The notes under the pieces were generated by a model. That model was not told where the DNA came from. It saw nothing but the letters and a program-made list of their open reading frames with translations, and ran no database searches. 64,000 bases of DNA from Phlegmacium glaucopus (Eukaryota; Basidiomycota; Agaricomycetes; Agaricales; Cortinariaceae). The DNA is taken from the NCBI GenBank assembly GCA_015039465.1, contig MU130237.1, positions 496,001 to 560,000 on the forward strand, in the 5' to 3' direction. Within the stretch, counting starts at the first letter, position 1. Every line of letters starts with the position of its first letter. This document shows, piece after piece, positions 11,269-24,600 of this stretch. The position numbers and the translations under genes were made by a program.

Positions 11269-13554
11269 TTACGCTGGATGACGGACCTTCAAGACCTTCT
11301 CCATCTCTCGAATATCAACACTTTTTGCCAATGCTTTCATGTCAACCTTGTCCTCGCCGTCCCCTTCCCCAATATCATCGCCGTCTATCTTTACACTTGA
11401 GTTTACACCTTCTCCGCCGATCTTTCCAAGGCGACCCCAGAATTCCACGAAGGAATTTTCACCCAGCATTTCATCAAACGCAGCGCGTGATGAAATCGTT
11501 CGCTCTCGCTGCCATTTATCGTACTCATCTTCGACTTGTTCAATTTGAAAGCCAAGTTTAATTGTAGGGGGTGATGACAGAATTGTTTCTAGTGGCAAAG
11601 TACTGAAAGGAGTTGCAAGTGTTGTGGCATGCGAGTGGAAGAGAGCATGCAAACTGCTAAGATACTTTGACCTTAGGTGAGAAACGTGGGTATGAAACAA
11701 TTGTAGTTGGTGATTCAAAGGAAGAGGCGAATTGGTAAACCGAGGATCTGTCTTCAATTGGGGTAGGACGCCTTCCCAGCTTACCTACAGATAAAAAGTC
11801 AGTCAGAAAAGTGTCGAAACAAACGAAGACGTGTACCTGGGGGTCACGGATAGCATCAGTCAGAAGAGTCCTATATATAAATAAGTAACTGCCGCAGTAT
11901 GTGTTCAAAGTTGACGAGATTGACGACGCACATAAAACTTCTTTCTCCCTCTTCCTTATTTATTCCTGATTTAGACCTTTCAATTGCAACGTCGAGTCGT
12001 CTACGTTCATCTTTGATCTTGTCCTCTCGTTCCTTAACAGCCCTATTCCTTCTTTCCTGGCGGTCGGAAGCCACATCCTTCACATTTTCAACCACAATTT
12101 GATTTGAGTTGACCATTACACTTTGGTCCACAATTGATTGCGGAACCCTTCCTTTCATAAATGTGTTATAAAGTTCTTCTCGCAAAGAGGATGAGCCAAC
12201 AGCTTCGTAACGGGGATCTTGGTATAATTTTTTTTTGGCCTGGAATAAATGAATTTGATGTCCGAGAACAAATCTGGATGGTCATACCTCTTTCCACGAT
12301 AACCCTTCTGTAAATGAATGTTCTTTCAGAAGGACAAAAAAATCGGCCTCTGCCTTTTGTGCAGTAGCGCGTTTTTCTGGCAAAAAGGATTAATAGCGGA
12401 GCAAGCCAAATGCACAAAAACTGAACCTACGCTCTCCTAAATCTTTCAAGAACTCCCTAAATCTCTTTTCTCTTTCTCGATCGTCTCGTCCCCAACCGTA
12501 GAAGCGGCGATCTTTCTTCCAAACTCTCCTAAAGTCAGTCCAGCTTGCTCGTGTACTTTTAACCTCATCTTTCAAAAGTCGATCATACTCGACTTTAGGA
12601 TCCACTACCTCCTTGTCCTTTTTGACAGAAGACTGGCGTAGTTCTCGTGCACGTTCCTTGCAGTATTCATCAAATGCTTCGCGTCGTGCTGCCACGGAGG
12701 GCAAGAGTACATAGCGTGGGTCTGAGACAAATTTCGGGAGAGAAATATCCCAAGGATGCACCGGATTGATGTCTTTCTCTCTCAATAGAGTCTAAACCCT
12801 GATCAGACTTCTGTAAGTCGATGAGCGAGAAACGCAAGACTTACCTTGAACAACGCCTTCCCTTCTTCGATGGAGAGGTCTACCCTCTGGGGCATGATGA
12901 TCTCAGCTGCAGCTCGTGTGCGCTGAGCCTCCAGTTCCCTTTCCTTCTCCGTCTCTGCTTCCACCCGTTTACGTTCTTCTTCAGCCTCAGCCGCCAGTTG
13001 TTCCGCTGCTTGCCGCTGCCAATCTTCATCCTCGCTGGTTTCTTCCTCTTCCTCCTCTTCATCGTCCTCGACTTTCGCTCTTTTGGTGACTACATCTTCG
13101 TCGCCGGCCAGCGAAATCTCTGCTTTTCTTTTAGAATTTATCGAAATCGTGTCTTGTGTGGGTTCCTCTGATTTAGAATTAGCAATGTCTTGCTGTCGAC
13201 GCTCCTCGGTCTGAAGCCCTTCAACCGCAGACCTTATTTCCTCCGGAACAACCCATACACTCTCTTTCCTGACCCTATGGGAATAAAAGGTGTTTCCTTC
13301 AGTCGTTATAATTCGCAACCACTCAGTACCTGGAATAGGTGTTTTGACAAGCGGTTTATCTTTTTTCTTTGAGGTACTTTGGACGGGGATAGGCCTAACA
13401 TACGTTGACTCTCTAGTCTGGGTGTTGTAATAATATGGTTGACCCCCTGGACCTGGAGGGTATTTAAATAAAAATATATAGTGGAATGAGGGTGCGACAA
13501 CAGACCGAGGTGCTCTGTCCAACCTGGTGGAAGAATATTGGTCGAAGGAATCAT
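11269..13554 (-). CDS. WW/FF-domain protein, TCERG1/Urn1-like
   Basis: A multi-exon gene starting MIPSTNILPPGWTEH. The N-terminus has two WW modules: LPPGWTEH joined to QPYYYNTQTRESTYVRP, and TEWLRIITTEGNTFYSHR...ESVWVVPEEI. An acidic, Glu/Arg-rich coiled linker follows (12940-13080). The C-terminal half contains several FF-domain repeats with the typical spaced aromatic residues (DPRYVLLPSVAARREAFDEY; STRASWTDFRRVWKKDRRFY; TDPRFTNSPLPLNHQLQLF). WW-plus-FF proteins of this type (TCERG1/CA150, yeast Urn1, Prp40) tie the splicing machinery to the RNA polymerase II tail in the nucleus. The two WW domains separated by a linker and the DPRY-type FF repeats favour TCERG1/Urn1 over Prp40. The last exon (11757..11269) ends in a loosely conserved tail. 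Confidence 0.85.
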
Positions 13555-14639
13555 TGAAGTTGAATATTATGTAAATGACCATTGTGCCGGTCACGCCGGT
13601 CACGTGCTGAGCACTCCGGAGGCTCATCCGGAGTCGGACGACATATCATTATTCTTTTTGGTAAAACTTAAAAGTCTCTGTGATGTCGCCGAATTAGTCT
13701 CTTATAATAGACTCTTATAAGGGACAAGGATCTTATGGGTTCGGATAAAATGTTCAAGCTTCTAGGGCCGTCAAGGGTAGTTCCGAGAAACATATATCAT
13801 AATAGATCAATTGACCAGACCACGTGGAGTGTATGATACTTTATTAATACCCCAGCCCTTTTATTCTCGCAACATGGCACACGTGATTTTTTTCTTTTTC
13901 AGGTCTTGGTATTTTTGTAATATTGAGGCTTTACTATCGACTAATACTGCAAAATGAACAGTAAATTTCATTTTTATACTGCTGCAGTGTACTAAGGCCA
14001 TTGAATGAAGCTCGATGTCTATTTCGACGAGCCCAGCAATCCAATCGTTGCTACAGGCTCGCTACAGCGCGTTAAAAATAGACTTTTTATCCATTTTTAG
14101 TAAAATTTTAACCCTCTTTAGGACCGCCGCCGAGAGATACTGCTCCACCACTCTCACACAACTACATGCATGTATAGATCTGGTAATACTTCTCACATTT
14201 TAAATGACTGTAGTCCAGAGGTTGAGAGTATTTCCTCGGAGAAGGCTAAAATGTCAGGTGGTGCCACCCAAATTGGTAGAAATAAGAGCATAGGTTACTT
14301 CCTTCCCATCCTCTGCATGGCGAGATTCAAAGAGATAAGACTTCTAAGCACCTGTTTGGCTTCCCGGTGACATGCTACAGAGCATTCTGCCAAAATGACT
14401 GGAAGGCGACTTTGGAAGTCGAATTTGCTTATTTGTTTAATTTTGTTCGTACTTTGTTGCAGTTGTCTGATAAAAAAAGACGTGACCTTGCTTGCGTCTA
14501 GGCACCTACTTTATTGGTTCATTTTTAATATATTTCTCACCTAAAATGATTAGTTGATGTTGGTGGTGGCGTGGGGCGTTAGCGAAGACGTTGAAGGAAT
14601 TAGCTCTAAAAACAAAACTTCCTACATAATTCATGGGCC
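13555..14639. other. Gene-poor spacer
   Basis: No gene is evident over about 1.1 kb. It is AT-rich with short direct repeats such as CTCTTATAA at 13700-13720, and further CACGTG cores near 13821 and 13884. Its left end should hold the promoter of the WW/FF gene; the remainder leads into the transposase relic. Confidence 0.5.
13601..13634. promoter_or_regulatory. E-box plus perfect inverted repeat
   Basis: CACGTG (13601-13606) is preceded by a direct repeat of GCCGGTCAC. It is followed by a perfect 8-bp inverted repeat, ACTCCGGA / TCCGGAGT (13613-13620 and 13627-13634), with a 6-nt loop. It lies 47-80 bp upstream of the minus-strand WW/FF gene start. It may be a bHLH site with a paired CGG-type zinc-cluster site; this is inference from motif shape. 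Confidence 0.35.
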
Positions 14640-15150
14640 TGTCCAGCAAAAAAAAGAGCAGCAGAACGAGTTCGTGCCAGAAAAACTGGACAACAGATAC
14701 TCCTCGGTGTCATTTCTGAAGAGGATGAGTCGTCACAACTTGGAGTGGTGGCGTCAATTGTATTTGTACCGACCACAAAGATGATGATACAATCACAAAG
14801 AGTGGTTCTGAATGGTCTACCATTGCACAGGATGAATTGTTGGGTGAGGCATAGAAGAAAAGTTTTCGATGCAACTGGAGAAGGACATCGAGACATCAGA
14901 TTCTAGTTTCAGTTCTTCTGGGATGCAGTAAAGAGGTATCTACAAGATCACTGCGCAGCAGAACATGCCAAATTATCTCCCGCATCTGTCGACCTCAGTA
15001 CCATCCGAAAGTGGGAGCACCGCGGCATGGGTTCATTGGATGGATGCTTACAGGTCAGGTCTTGGAGTCTTGGAGTACTCCACTCCGACTCTCTCCAAGT
15101 CTTGGAGTAGTCAACTCCGAGTCCAATAATTGTCCATCGTCGTGTTCCAG
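14640..15150 (+). pseudogene. Decayed DDE-type transposase fragment
   Basis: Reading the plus strand and allowing breaks gives FFWDAVKRYLQDHC and VDLSTIRKWEHR (14913-15023). After a frame change come HWMDAYRSGLG and then HRRVP near 15135-15149. I recognise this motif series from the C-terminus of transposases common in mushroom genomes (FFWGAVKRYL...IRRWEHRM.RWMDAYR.GL). The copy is broken by a stop codon just before FFWDAVK (TAG near 14905) and by at least one frameshift. It also contains a block of CTTGGAGT-type repeats (15060-15120). It is dead. I cannot see terminal repeats or a target-site duplication. Confidence 0.65.
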
Positions 15151-15579
15151 AAACATTGGTATTATATATAATTATATTCCGCCGTGACTGCCAGCTGCAG
15201 TGTGGAAAATAATGATAGCTCACGAGTATTTTTTTGGTTACATAAAGGGATAAGAAAAACACAGGCCGAGTTTCTGTTTCGGGACGCTCCATTCCCCACC
15301 TAGTCGTGGGTGGTCGTGGGACAGGACATAACCTGGCATAACCCACCCTTGAGAGTTTTAACATCCCAATATCCTCCAATATCTCGCAATATCCCCGACA
15401 GTCCCTGGAACTAAAATGGAATGATGCTCTAAGGGTCACACGACGGCGCCAGTAGCCAACCATAAGTTAAAAGTTTCCGGATTGAGTGCCGTCCTTGGCC
15501 GTCCTTTTTACCCCACTTACTTATATTGGGTCAGGTAGGAAAATAAAATCAGTCCTTACTCCGGGCCCCAATTCATCCA

Positions 15580-18374
15580 ATGTCTTCCAGCCATTCTGTG
15601 ACCAGTCCACAGGCAGCCGACAATCATGCCCAGATGACAAAGAGAGTCCTATGGAAATTGGATTGTCATATATTGCCCCCATTAGCTCTAGTAAGCTTCC
15701 TGTCTTCTTCTGAATAGTTCTAGTTAATGTTAAGCTACTATTTAGCTATGGTTAGCAAATTTCATCGACAGAAGTAACATCGGAAACGCAGGGTACTTGA
15801 AAAACTCAACCTGGACTTGGACGGGTGCATTGATAGTCACCAACTATTTTACAGGATTGCAGGACTCAAGACCGATTTACACTTGCAGGGAAATCAATTC
15901 AACACCGCTTTGGCAGGTAAGTGCTCCTAGGAACCAACCTGGCCTTTCCTCACCGCCTTGCCTCGAGAACAGTTTTCTATGTCACGTAAATATATCAATA
16001 TTACACCTGTTGGTTATCACCAACTTGGAATTTCAGTTATCTCCTTATCGAACTTCCATCCAATATCGCCTTGAAGAAGGTGAAGCCCAACGTGAGCATC
16101 ATTGATTCGTTGTCCGGATATATTTAACTAATTTAGTAACCTTAGCGCTGGATTCCTCTGCTTGTAGGTCTTTGGGGGATCGTCACCACTTTGACGTCCT
16201 TGGTCTGTCTCAATTGTGTACTTTCAGATTTCTTTAGTGACTGAATCACTTAGATCCACAACTTCCAAGGCTTATTAGCTATCAGAATTTTCCTGGGTCT
16301 GTGTGAAGGAGGCCTGCTTCCGGGCATAGTATGGATCCTTCGCAATTCCCAGAGTCACAACCCCTTGATTGTCCCTATCCTCGCAGATTCTGTACTTGAG
16401 CACTATGTATAAACGCCATGAATTGCAGCTGAGGTATTCCTTCACTCTATGACTTAAAATATCAGAGGTTGACAGTCTCCTTTGACAGAGTGGGGATTTT
16501 TTACGCTTCTGGTATACTCTTCAGTCCCCTTGTTCTAGACCCGGCTGACACTTCGTCTGCTAGCATCTCTTTCTGGTGCCTTTGGAGGTTAAATAATTTC
16601 TAGTCGCTGGGAAGGCACAACACTTATATGAGCAATAGGGCTTCTTGCGACTGCCATTTTAAAAATGAATGGAATAGCCGGCTTGGCCGGTTGGCGGTGG
16701 ATCTATGTAATGCGCAGCTTTTTATTTCCGATTACATTTGATCATCACGTTTACCCCGTTATTTTCAACAGATTCTCGAAGGAATTGCCACGGTTATCGC
16801 CGGCTTCATAGCCGCGTTTATTTTACCGGAAAGTCTGGACAATGCACCATTTTTTACCGAAGAGGAGAGAGCGTTTGCAGGTCAGTATCTCCATAGAGTA
16901 TCCTTGAAGATTACCCACCTTCTAAACTCATCTTCTGGGTGTAGTGAGGCGTTTCCAGTTGGATGATTCAAGAATTTTTGATCCTAGTCCCGAAACTGGT
17001 GCACAAACCTCTCAGGAAAAGGGCGATGACGACGTATATGTGGAGCATACCAACTACTCTAAATCACTCACTATTGTGGAGAAGGGATCCGAAGAGGAAA
17101 AATATGAGTGGAGAGAAGTTGTTCGAGGTTAGACTATCTCAAGTCATGCATGATTAATGAATTAACTGGGGCATCTAACGATGTTATAGGCATATTCGAT
17201 ATTCAGACTTGGCTAACTGGGTTTGCATATTTTGGACTTATTGTCAGCTTATACTCCTTTTCCTTGTTTCTGTAAGTATCAAATATCAACTGGAGTCTCT
17301 ATTTGTCTAATTTTTTTGTAGCCCGACGATCGTCGCTGGCCTTGGATATAAGGGATCGCAAGCTCAGCTCCACACAGGTTGGTTTCCCCATTCCCCCCCC
17401 GTTCCATCCAGTTTCAAATACCTCCTACAGTTCCGCCTTACGTCCCAGCTACTGTTCTTACAGGTCAGTATTTCGTCCTGGGCTGTGGGATAGGTTTTGA
17501 CACAAACATCTGTCGTTATAGTGGTTGTAGCATACCTGAGTGATCGATTCAAGTGGCGAGGTCCTTTCATCTTGATTTGTCTTCCCTTCGCTATAATTGG
17601 TGAGCACCTAACATTTCAACTTTAATCACTGGGAGACCATTTGTGCAGGGTATGCCCTCGCGATCACGGCTGATAACAATCGCACTCGATACATCGCGGT
17701 CTTTTTTATGGCAGCCGGCGTGTCCGTCCTTTTTCCTTATTTTCTATTGTGACACTCATTAGAAGTCAAATTCAGCTATCCATCAGCACCATGTATTCTG
17801 TAGGTTTCGCTCCATGTAACTACTTCTGTGACTGACGATAATTGTTATAGTTCAATCCTTCCAAACAACAGTAGTGGTCATTACAAGAAAGCAACTACGA
17901 CTGCATTGCAGCTGGCTATAGCCAATAGCGGGTGAGTTCTCTCTCCATTATACATTCTTGACATCGCCTACAATTCATGTGTTTATTGAACTTTCTAGTG
18001 GCTTCGTTGCTACATTTGCTTATACTCCAGGTTAGACCTTTGTGCTATCCTGCTCCTGGTCGTGTTTATCCTCAACGTTTGGCGTGATCGTATAGATCAG
18101 CAGCCGGAATACATACGCGGCCATACCATAGTTCTTTCTTTTGTCGTATTGGCGTGGTTCCTCGTTGCATTCAATGTGTAAGTCGTGTTGCATATAATGA
18201 GTCAACTTCTGACAGACGCTTCTAACCGGTAGGTGTTATTGTTTGTGGGAGAACAAAGCACGCAGAGATGGGAAAAGAGAAGATAACATAATCAAATATA
18301 AAGCTTTGGTAGCTGAAGGTAAAACACAAGCGCCAATCGGAGACAGGCACCCAAACTTCCGCTTCACGCTTTAA
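15580..18374 (+). CDS. MFS permease, DAL5/allantoate family
   Basis: At least 15 small exons give an intact anion:cation-symporter-type MFS protein. I followed exons 15580..15690, 15746..15792, 15855..15916, 15973..15985 (13 nt), 16037..16091, 16146..16202 and 16254..16328 in phase, then on to the end. Landmarks are RVLWKLDCHILPPLAL, LWLANFIDRSNIGNAG, GNQFNTALAVFYVTYLL, IRIFLGLCEGGLLPGI, STMYKRHELQLRVGIFYASASLSGAFGG, GLAGWRWIYILEGI and the terminal PIGDRHPNFRFTL. This family moves allantoate, nicotinate, pantothenate and similar organic anions across the plasma membrane with protons; the substrate cannot be told. Lacking long open frames, the gene could be mistaken for a pseudogene, but every junction I checked holds. 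It is the only transporter of this kind in the window. Confidence 0.88.
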
Positions 18375-18636
18375 TGACACGCTCAGGCCGCCGCTCTATA
18401 CATTCTATGGTAGCTCTTATGACTCTGCTTGTACAATGAAGAGATACAAATATCGTTGCTATGATTACATGTGTGCGAAAGGAAAGATAGCCTCGTGTAA
18501 GTCAGGAGATGAAGATGGTAGATAAGCAAGATTTCGGGGATAGAAGTCCACCGTATATGAGAAAAAAAGCTCGTAGGTCAAGCATAAAATCTAATGGCAA
18601 ATGAGCGAGAGAAGATGATGACTGAGGATCTTGGAC

Positions 18637-21600
18637 CTACTTCTTGTTGATTTGGAATAGAAACAACTCAAAATTGACTTTGACTTTACCACTGAATAAT
18701 GCAAGTGATGGCCGCTTTTCGTATTTTGCCTGCAGAAGGTCCTCCATTCGAATGTCCTCAGACGCAATACGCGAAGTAACGCCAAGCATGGTCGACTCAA
18801 GCAGCAGGTTAAAAACCCCGGCAAAGTCGGATGAGATGGTTAGCTGAAGTTTGTCGAATTGGCGAGGTGAATATTGGTCAATAGATAGAAGAATGCCCCT
18901 CTCGTAAAGTCTCTTAGCAGAATAGATATGTGAACCGAATTGTGGTGCCTGACCCGATCTTTGAAGCTCTCGAAGATGGAAGTATTGCATAGTAAAAGGC
19001 ATCACAAATCTCTTTTTCCTACTCAGGGATTAGTAGGTGGAGAGAGGCGTTTAGCCCAAATGCGTACCCTTTTCCTCTTTGCATTGTGTTCATGGCAGTT
19101 TCCACGTAATTATGGTAGCTGTCAATTTGCTCCTCGAAGTACTTCTTACGTTCAGCCAGTTGCCGAAGGGCGTCGTTCATACTTTCCATTTCTTGTTGAC
19201 GTTGGAGACGTTTTCTATGCTTGCTGCGCACGTCTCCAGCGATCGCGTTAAGAATTCCCTGGAATCCATCCTCACGAGTAAGTTTGCCTTGTTGCTCGAG
19301 CTCGAGAAGGTTTGAGATGGCAAGAGCCTTCACTGCAGCAAATTTCAACCTAGAATAGTTTCAGTAAGGATATAGATCATATTTTAGTAAACCCACGATC
19401 GAATATCTTCAAGACGGTAGGCGGAATCACCCGCCGCTGTCGATGGCTGACGTCTCGGAATTTGGCGCATCTCGGTCTCTATTTCAGCCTCAAGTATTTC
19501 TTCCCAAATGAGCTCGTCATTTTCAGTGACAGGCTTCATCAACGATTCCAACAGATCTTGGGCAGGTTGAACTCGGAGTATAGCTAGTACTCCCCGCTTG
19601 GCTTGGACCCAAAGTGTTTTTTCCTCCGCGTGAGGATCTTTGTAAGAGTCAAATTATATTATTCGCGCATTGAAAACATTCCAGAGCTCACCATGGACAA
19701 ATGCGAAGCGATTCGTAAGCTCCAAAGTAATCGCAGTTTCTCGAGCATCCTTCAACTCCTCGTTATCAAGGTGCGGAACACCCCCCAACTCTGCTAGGAT
19801 GACTTTCATCGCGTCATCCGGACCTGTTGACTGATTTTATTTTCAGAAAGTGAATTATTGGACAAAATAAAGAACGAACGAGGGAAGTTTGGTGTTGAAG
19901 AAGCAACGAATGAACAGTATAAATCTCATTTGGTGATATATATATAGGTTTCGGTTGCACAGTTGCATCCAGAAATTCGTGCGCATGAAATTGTGTTTCA
20001 GCATCTGGAACGGAAGCCACTAGGTACTATGTCAGAACTGAAAACGTGGAAGAGAGACTGACTTACCTTCAATCAACCAAGTCGTAATTTGCTCAATGGC
20101 TTTCCTGACGAAATCGTTGATAGGGACATAACTTGGTTTATCATCGCCAAATTCTGACCCATTCATAATTTGAGTTAGGACTTTAGAGATTTGAGCAAGG
20201 TTTTTTTTTCCGGCTGTGAGGTTGATCGTTTTTGGGACAATGTCGAATATTTCGGGCGACCTGTTGAACCTTGAATATGGCATATTACACTATACTGAAC
20301 ATAACCTTACATTAAAGCAGGATTGATATAGCGATAAAAGACCAATCTGGCAATGCATGCCCCATATAGTTCCTCTGGAGCCCCCGGAAATTTGCCCTAA
20401 TGCAAGGTAAGCTTGAAGTCTTTCACACGTTGAAGTGACCTACCCGAAGACATGACAGTGTCTCTCTAGTCAGGTATCGCATACTGTATGGCATTCTTTT
20501 CGTTGACTGTATCATGGCATTAACGAATGCCTCAGTCCACCACTGTAAAACCTGAAGGTCTAACCAAAGTTCAGGTCCAGGAGAGTACAACTCGGAATGA
20601 CTTTAACATACGACGAATGTATATGGCCCTAGTGTCTGGATCGGAAACTGCTTCCCTGAAAGGGACGTCTTTGGGCAAGAGACTAGGTTTTCCAGACCTC
20701 ATTTCCTCAATGTCAATGCGCGCTTGGTGGATCTAGCAAGATGAAAGTTTAACAAACCTTGAAATCAAAAAAAAATTGGACGCACAACAGTCGGGTCGGC
20801 TTCAAGATCAAGATCTTCTGCATCAACAACTTCCCGAATGATCGCTTGGAAGGCTTCTCGTACATATGGCACCTGTCGAGGATGAACATAGCGATCTGCA
20901 ATATTCATGTACATAGGATGTCCAGTGATGATGGCATCGATAGATACTGCATTGTCAATCTCCTCCTTAATGGCAAGCTAACAATTGTTAGGCTCGAGAT
21001 GTTAAATACTGGCATTTGGACACACCTGAAATAGCTTTAACAGCAGAAAGTCTTCTCTACGATCCTGACCATAACCGAAGAGAGTCAACACAACACGTTC
21101 AGTAAAGTCGCGACTTGTCTCTGGTGTGTCTTCTTTCGAGAGGCGAATAAACAGCCGCGTCAAATATTCACCATGGGTCTGCAGAAGGTAGAATAATTGT
21201 TGATATAGTTCAAGTTTCCGGCGGGCATCTTGGTCCACAGTGTTTGGGCCTGAAAATGGATCTCCATGGGCAGCAAGAAGCGATACGCGTGCGGCATGTA
21301 AGGCTGCATTATCTCCCCCATGTCTTTTCCGGGCTTTGATCAAATCTTCAAAGCTTTTGAGGTTTTGAACAACAAGTGCGATTTTCGTGTCCAAGTCGTG
21401 CACGTCGTTCTCAAGCGCTTGGTTTTCCCTAATATTCTCAACGACTCGTTTACGCAATCTTTCGACTTTGATTTCTTCTTGAAAGTCAGCTTCGGAGTCG
21501 TCGAGGAGGTGAACAAAATTCTTGATCGTCCCAATAGTTACATTCTTGCCCAATGTTAATTGTCGGTATTGCTCCCGCATCTCTTTAGCACGGAAGAGGG

Positions 21601-24600
21601 ACTGGATTTTTACAACCTTGTTCAAGTTAGCACGGTAGTATTCCATTTTTGCCCAGAAGGTACGTCGCTGCATAGCCCCACGTAACATCGCCTGCAAGAT
21701 GGTTGCAACAGGATGACTTCGGCGTAGATGGTCTCTCCATGCTCGAAAGTCGCGTCTCAAGATAGCGCCTCGACTGGCCGCTTGAAAGCCTTCAACATCA
21801 GGAGCCAACATCTCTAATTTCTTATCAAGTTCCCTGTGCTGGTTGCGAATAATAGAGGCCCTAGCCAAAGCTTGCAAACGGCCCACCGCATTAATGGTTT
21901 GAACGTTGATCAACTCCTTGTTAATACTGTTGTGCTGCTGCCGAATAAGGTTCGCCCTTGCGCGTGCTTGGAAACCAATGACTACACTGGTAGCCCTCCG
22001 AAGACCACGAATGAGTACGAGGAGCCGTTTCCTGGCTAAGTATGTCTTTGCAGCGGCCTGTATCCGAATGATGACGTGGACGACGTTTTCAAGCTTCGAC
22101 ATTTGAGATCGTAACTTTCGTCGCATTATGAGCCCTCTGCAGTGCGCTTGGAGTACGATAACATAAGCTTCCCGACGTTTCAGCGCAAGCCGCTTCTTTT
22201 TCATTGCCTTACGTACTAAGCCTCCCTGGGCATAGGCCTGGAAGGCAACAATGGACCATCCCACTTCAGGCATGAAGAAGGATTTAACGATTTGCTGTTG
22301 AGCACGACGAAGAAGGTTGCCTCGGGCAGTGGCTTGTAATCGCTTCGTTAGAGGACTGATTTTTCGCAATGCAGCTTTGAGACGAGCAAAACGGTGTCGT
22401 TGCAGCACTCCGCGAACCTGTGCTTGAAGTTTTGTGATATAAGATGTCGAGTCTCTCATAAGGCGTAGCCGTGCGGCCCATCTTCTTCTCATAAGGGTAC
22501 CACGAGCTCTGGCTTGCAATGCGACCGCCCATGAGGAAAGAGTACTGTGTGTTCGCCGTTGGGCTGCTATCCTGCGCCGAATCAATAAACCGCTGGCATG
22601 TGTCTGTAGCTTATAAACATGGCGCTCAGCCAGACGCATCCGACCCTTCAGAGCTGCTGATGACCTTCGCGCAAGGTATCCCCGTGCCCAAGCTTGAACG
22701 GCGATAATGGACGACTCTTCTTGGAGAAGTAGTCTATCGATTCCTACATCGAATACATCAAGTTTGACCGTTCCCGTTGATGAATTCCTACTCACTCTCA
22801 TCTTCACTCTCAATCTCAGGCTCCTCGTTAATTTCCTTTGCCAATTCTCTCCCTACATTGCCGAAGTTAGGCATGGCCACGCCTGCTTCCTTGAGTCCTT
22901 TTTGGGTTTGTTGAAGTTGATCGTCTGAGAAGTGCAATTGGCCCAGTAAGTTGCCAATCCGTTGAGCCATTCCTCGACGGGCGAGAAGATGACTAAAAAC
23001 GTAAAATTTTGGGTATAATCGAGTGTTGAAAGATGGGAAAGACAGTGACATACCTTAACGCATGGATGCAATATATGACCTTGGGTAGGTTTTTCTTCTC
23101 GTACAAATCAGTAAGCTCGAATATAAACCCCTTTCACCGAGGTACAGTAAATTAGTTCTAGTCCTTCGAATCCTGTATCATGGCCTACCTCCGGTAACCC
23201 AACTTCACGGACGAAGTTGAAAAAATGGTTGATGTTATCAGAATGTCGAAAATCCAGTTTAGGTGCCTAACAAAAATATTAATTTATATTCCAAGATTGT
23301 TACACAAGAAGTTCATACCTCATATATTTTCCTAACTGCAGATTCGCCTTGAAAGGCTCGAACGAGCTTGGCCAAAACTACTCCATTCCGAAGGCCATCC
23401 TCCAGTTCCACAACACCAAATTCCAATTCTTCCCCTAAGCAACCTTCTATCCATTGTTGTGCTTCACCGACATGACAAAGATACTCGTATGCTTGGATGA
23501 GATGACGCTGCTTATCGGCCCATGAGCCTCCGAGAAGGCGAGCAGAGGGCGTCGGGTTGGGAAGAGTGTTGGGTGCTTTCAGATGTAATCGACCGGGCAG
23601 TCCTGCAACCCCATCAACGACACCTGGTTGCGTCATATCTTGTCTTTGCATGTCAATATTGAAATCACGGTCGCGTAAGGATCTCCTTTTGTCGGGACGG
23701 GGAACGGGTTCCGCCTCTTTCTTCTCGGAACTCTCTCCTGCAGCCCAACTGTCATCGCCATCACCACTAGCAATCCGTGGAAGGTGGTTTCCCAGCCTGC
23801 GCCGCGATCCTGCCGACAATGCTTCACCATAAGAACCCGACTTCTTGCTGGCCATATATGAACTTCGATAAGGAGCTGGATGCATCACCGATGATGCCGT
23901 TGGTGATTTCGTAGGAGAGATTTGTCGTTCGGATGGCACGATGTCGGTCTTAGAACGCAGTGATCCAGTCCAGGACAACGGCCGATGCTTGGTGTTACTG
24001 TCAGCGGTTTGTCTACTGGGTTCTGAGTACGGTATGTGAAATGATGGGATCTTCGACGATTCCGATTTGACTGGAGATGTTGAAGCCACAGAATGCAGCT
24101 TCTCATTTGAATTCATATTAGATATGGCATCTAATGTATTTGCTCTGCGTGTATGAGGTGAAATGGTGTTTGTTGAGGGGATGTTGGCAGAAAAGCTTGG
24201 ACTAGCTGCTATGGCGTCCGTATTCCGAATAGGTTGCTTGGACGGTGATTCCTGTGGTATCCGTATTCGATGAGGCGTTGCAGATACTGGTGAGTCGGCT
24301 TCAACTAATATCCCCGTACTGTTGGGGGACAGGGGTGATGCGATTATAGGAGCAGGCATGGTTTGCCTTTTGAGATACTTTGGTGTATCTATTATCCCAG
24401 TCGTTGAAGTGATGTTTGTTGGAGTAACGGGTCGGTCTCCCAGAGAATGTTGACCTAGCAAGCGTGAGTCATTCCTATAGTGAAGAATATTGTTTATGTA
24501 CTTCTTAATGTATCTTTCGTTGGACTCGACGAGAGAGCGTCATCTAACATTGCTTCTCGTGAACGTTCTTCCCACTTGCCCCGTACAAGATCCAAACTGC

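Noticed and set aside
14948..15463. 171-residue minus-strand open frame
   Set aside because: It is antisense to the transposase relic and spans the repeat block; no recognisable family.
16560..16720. Apparent stop codons in the DAL5-type permease after SGAFGG
   Set aside because: An intron with donor GTTAAA and acceptor AATAG removes them and restores LLATAILKMNGIAGLAGW.
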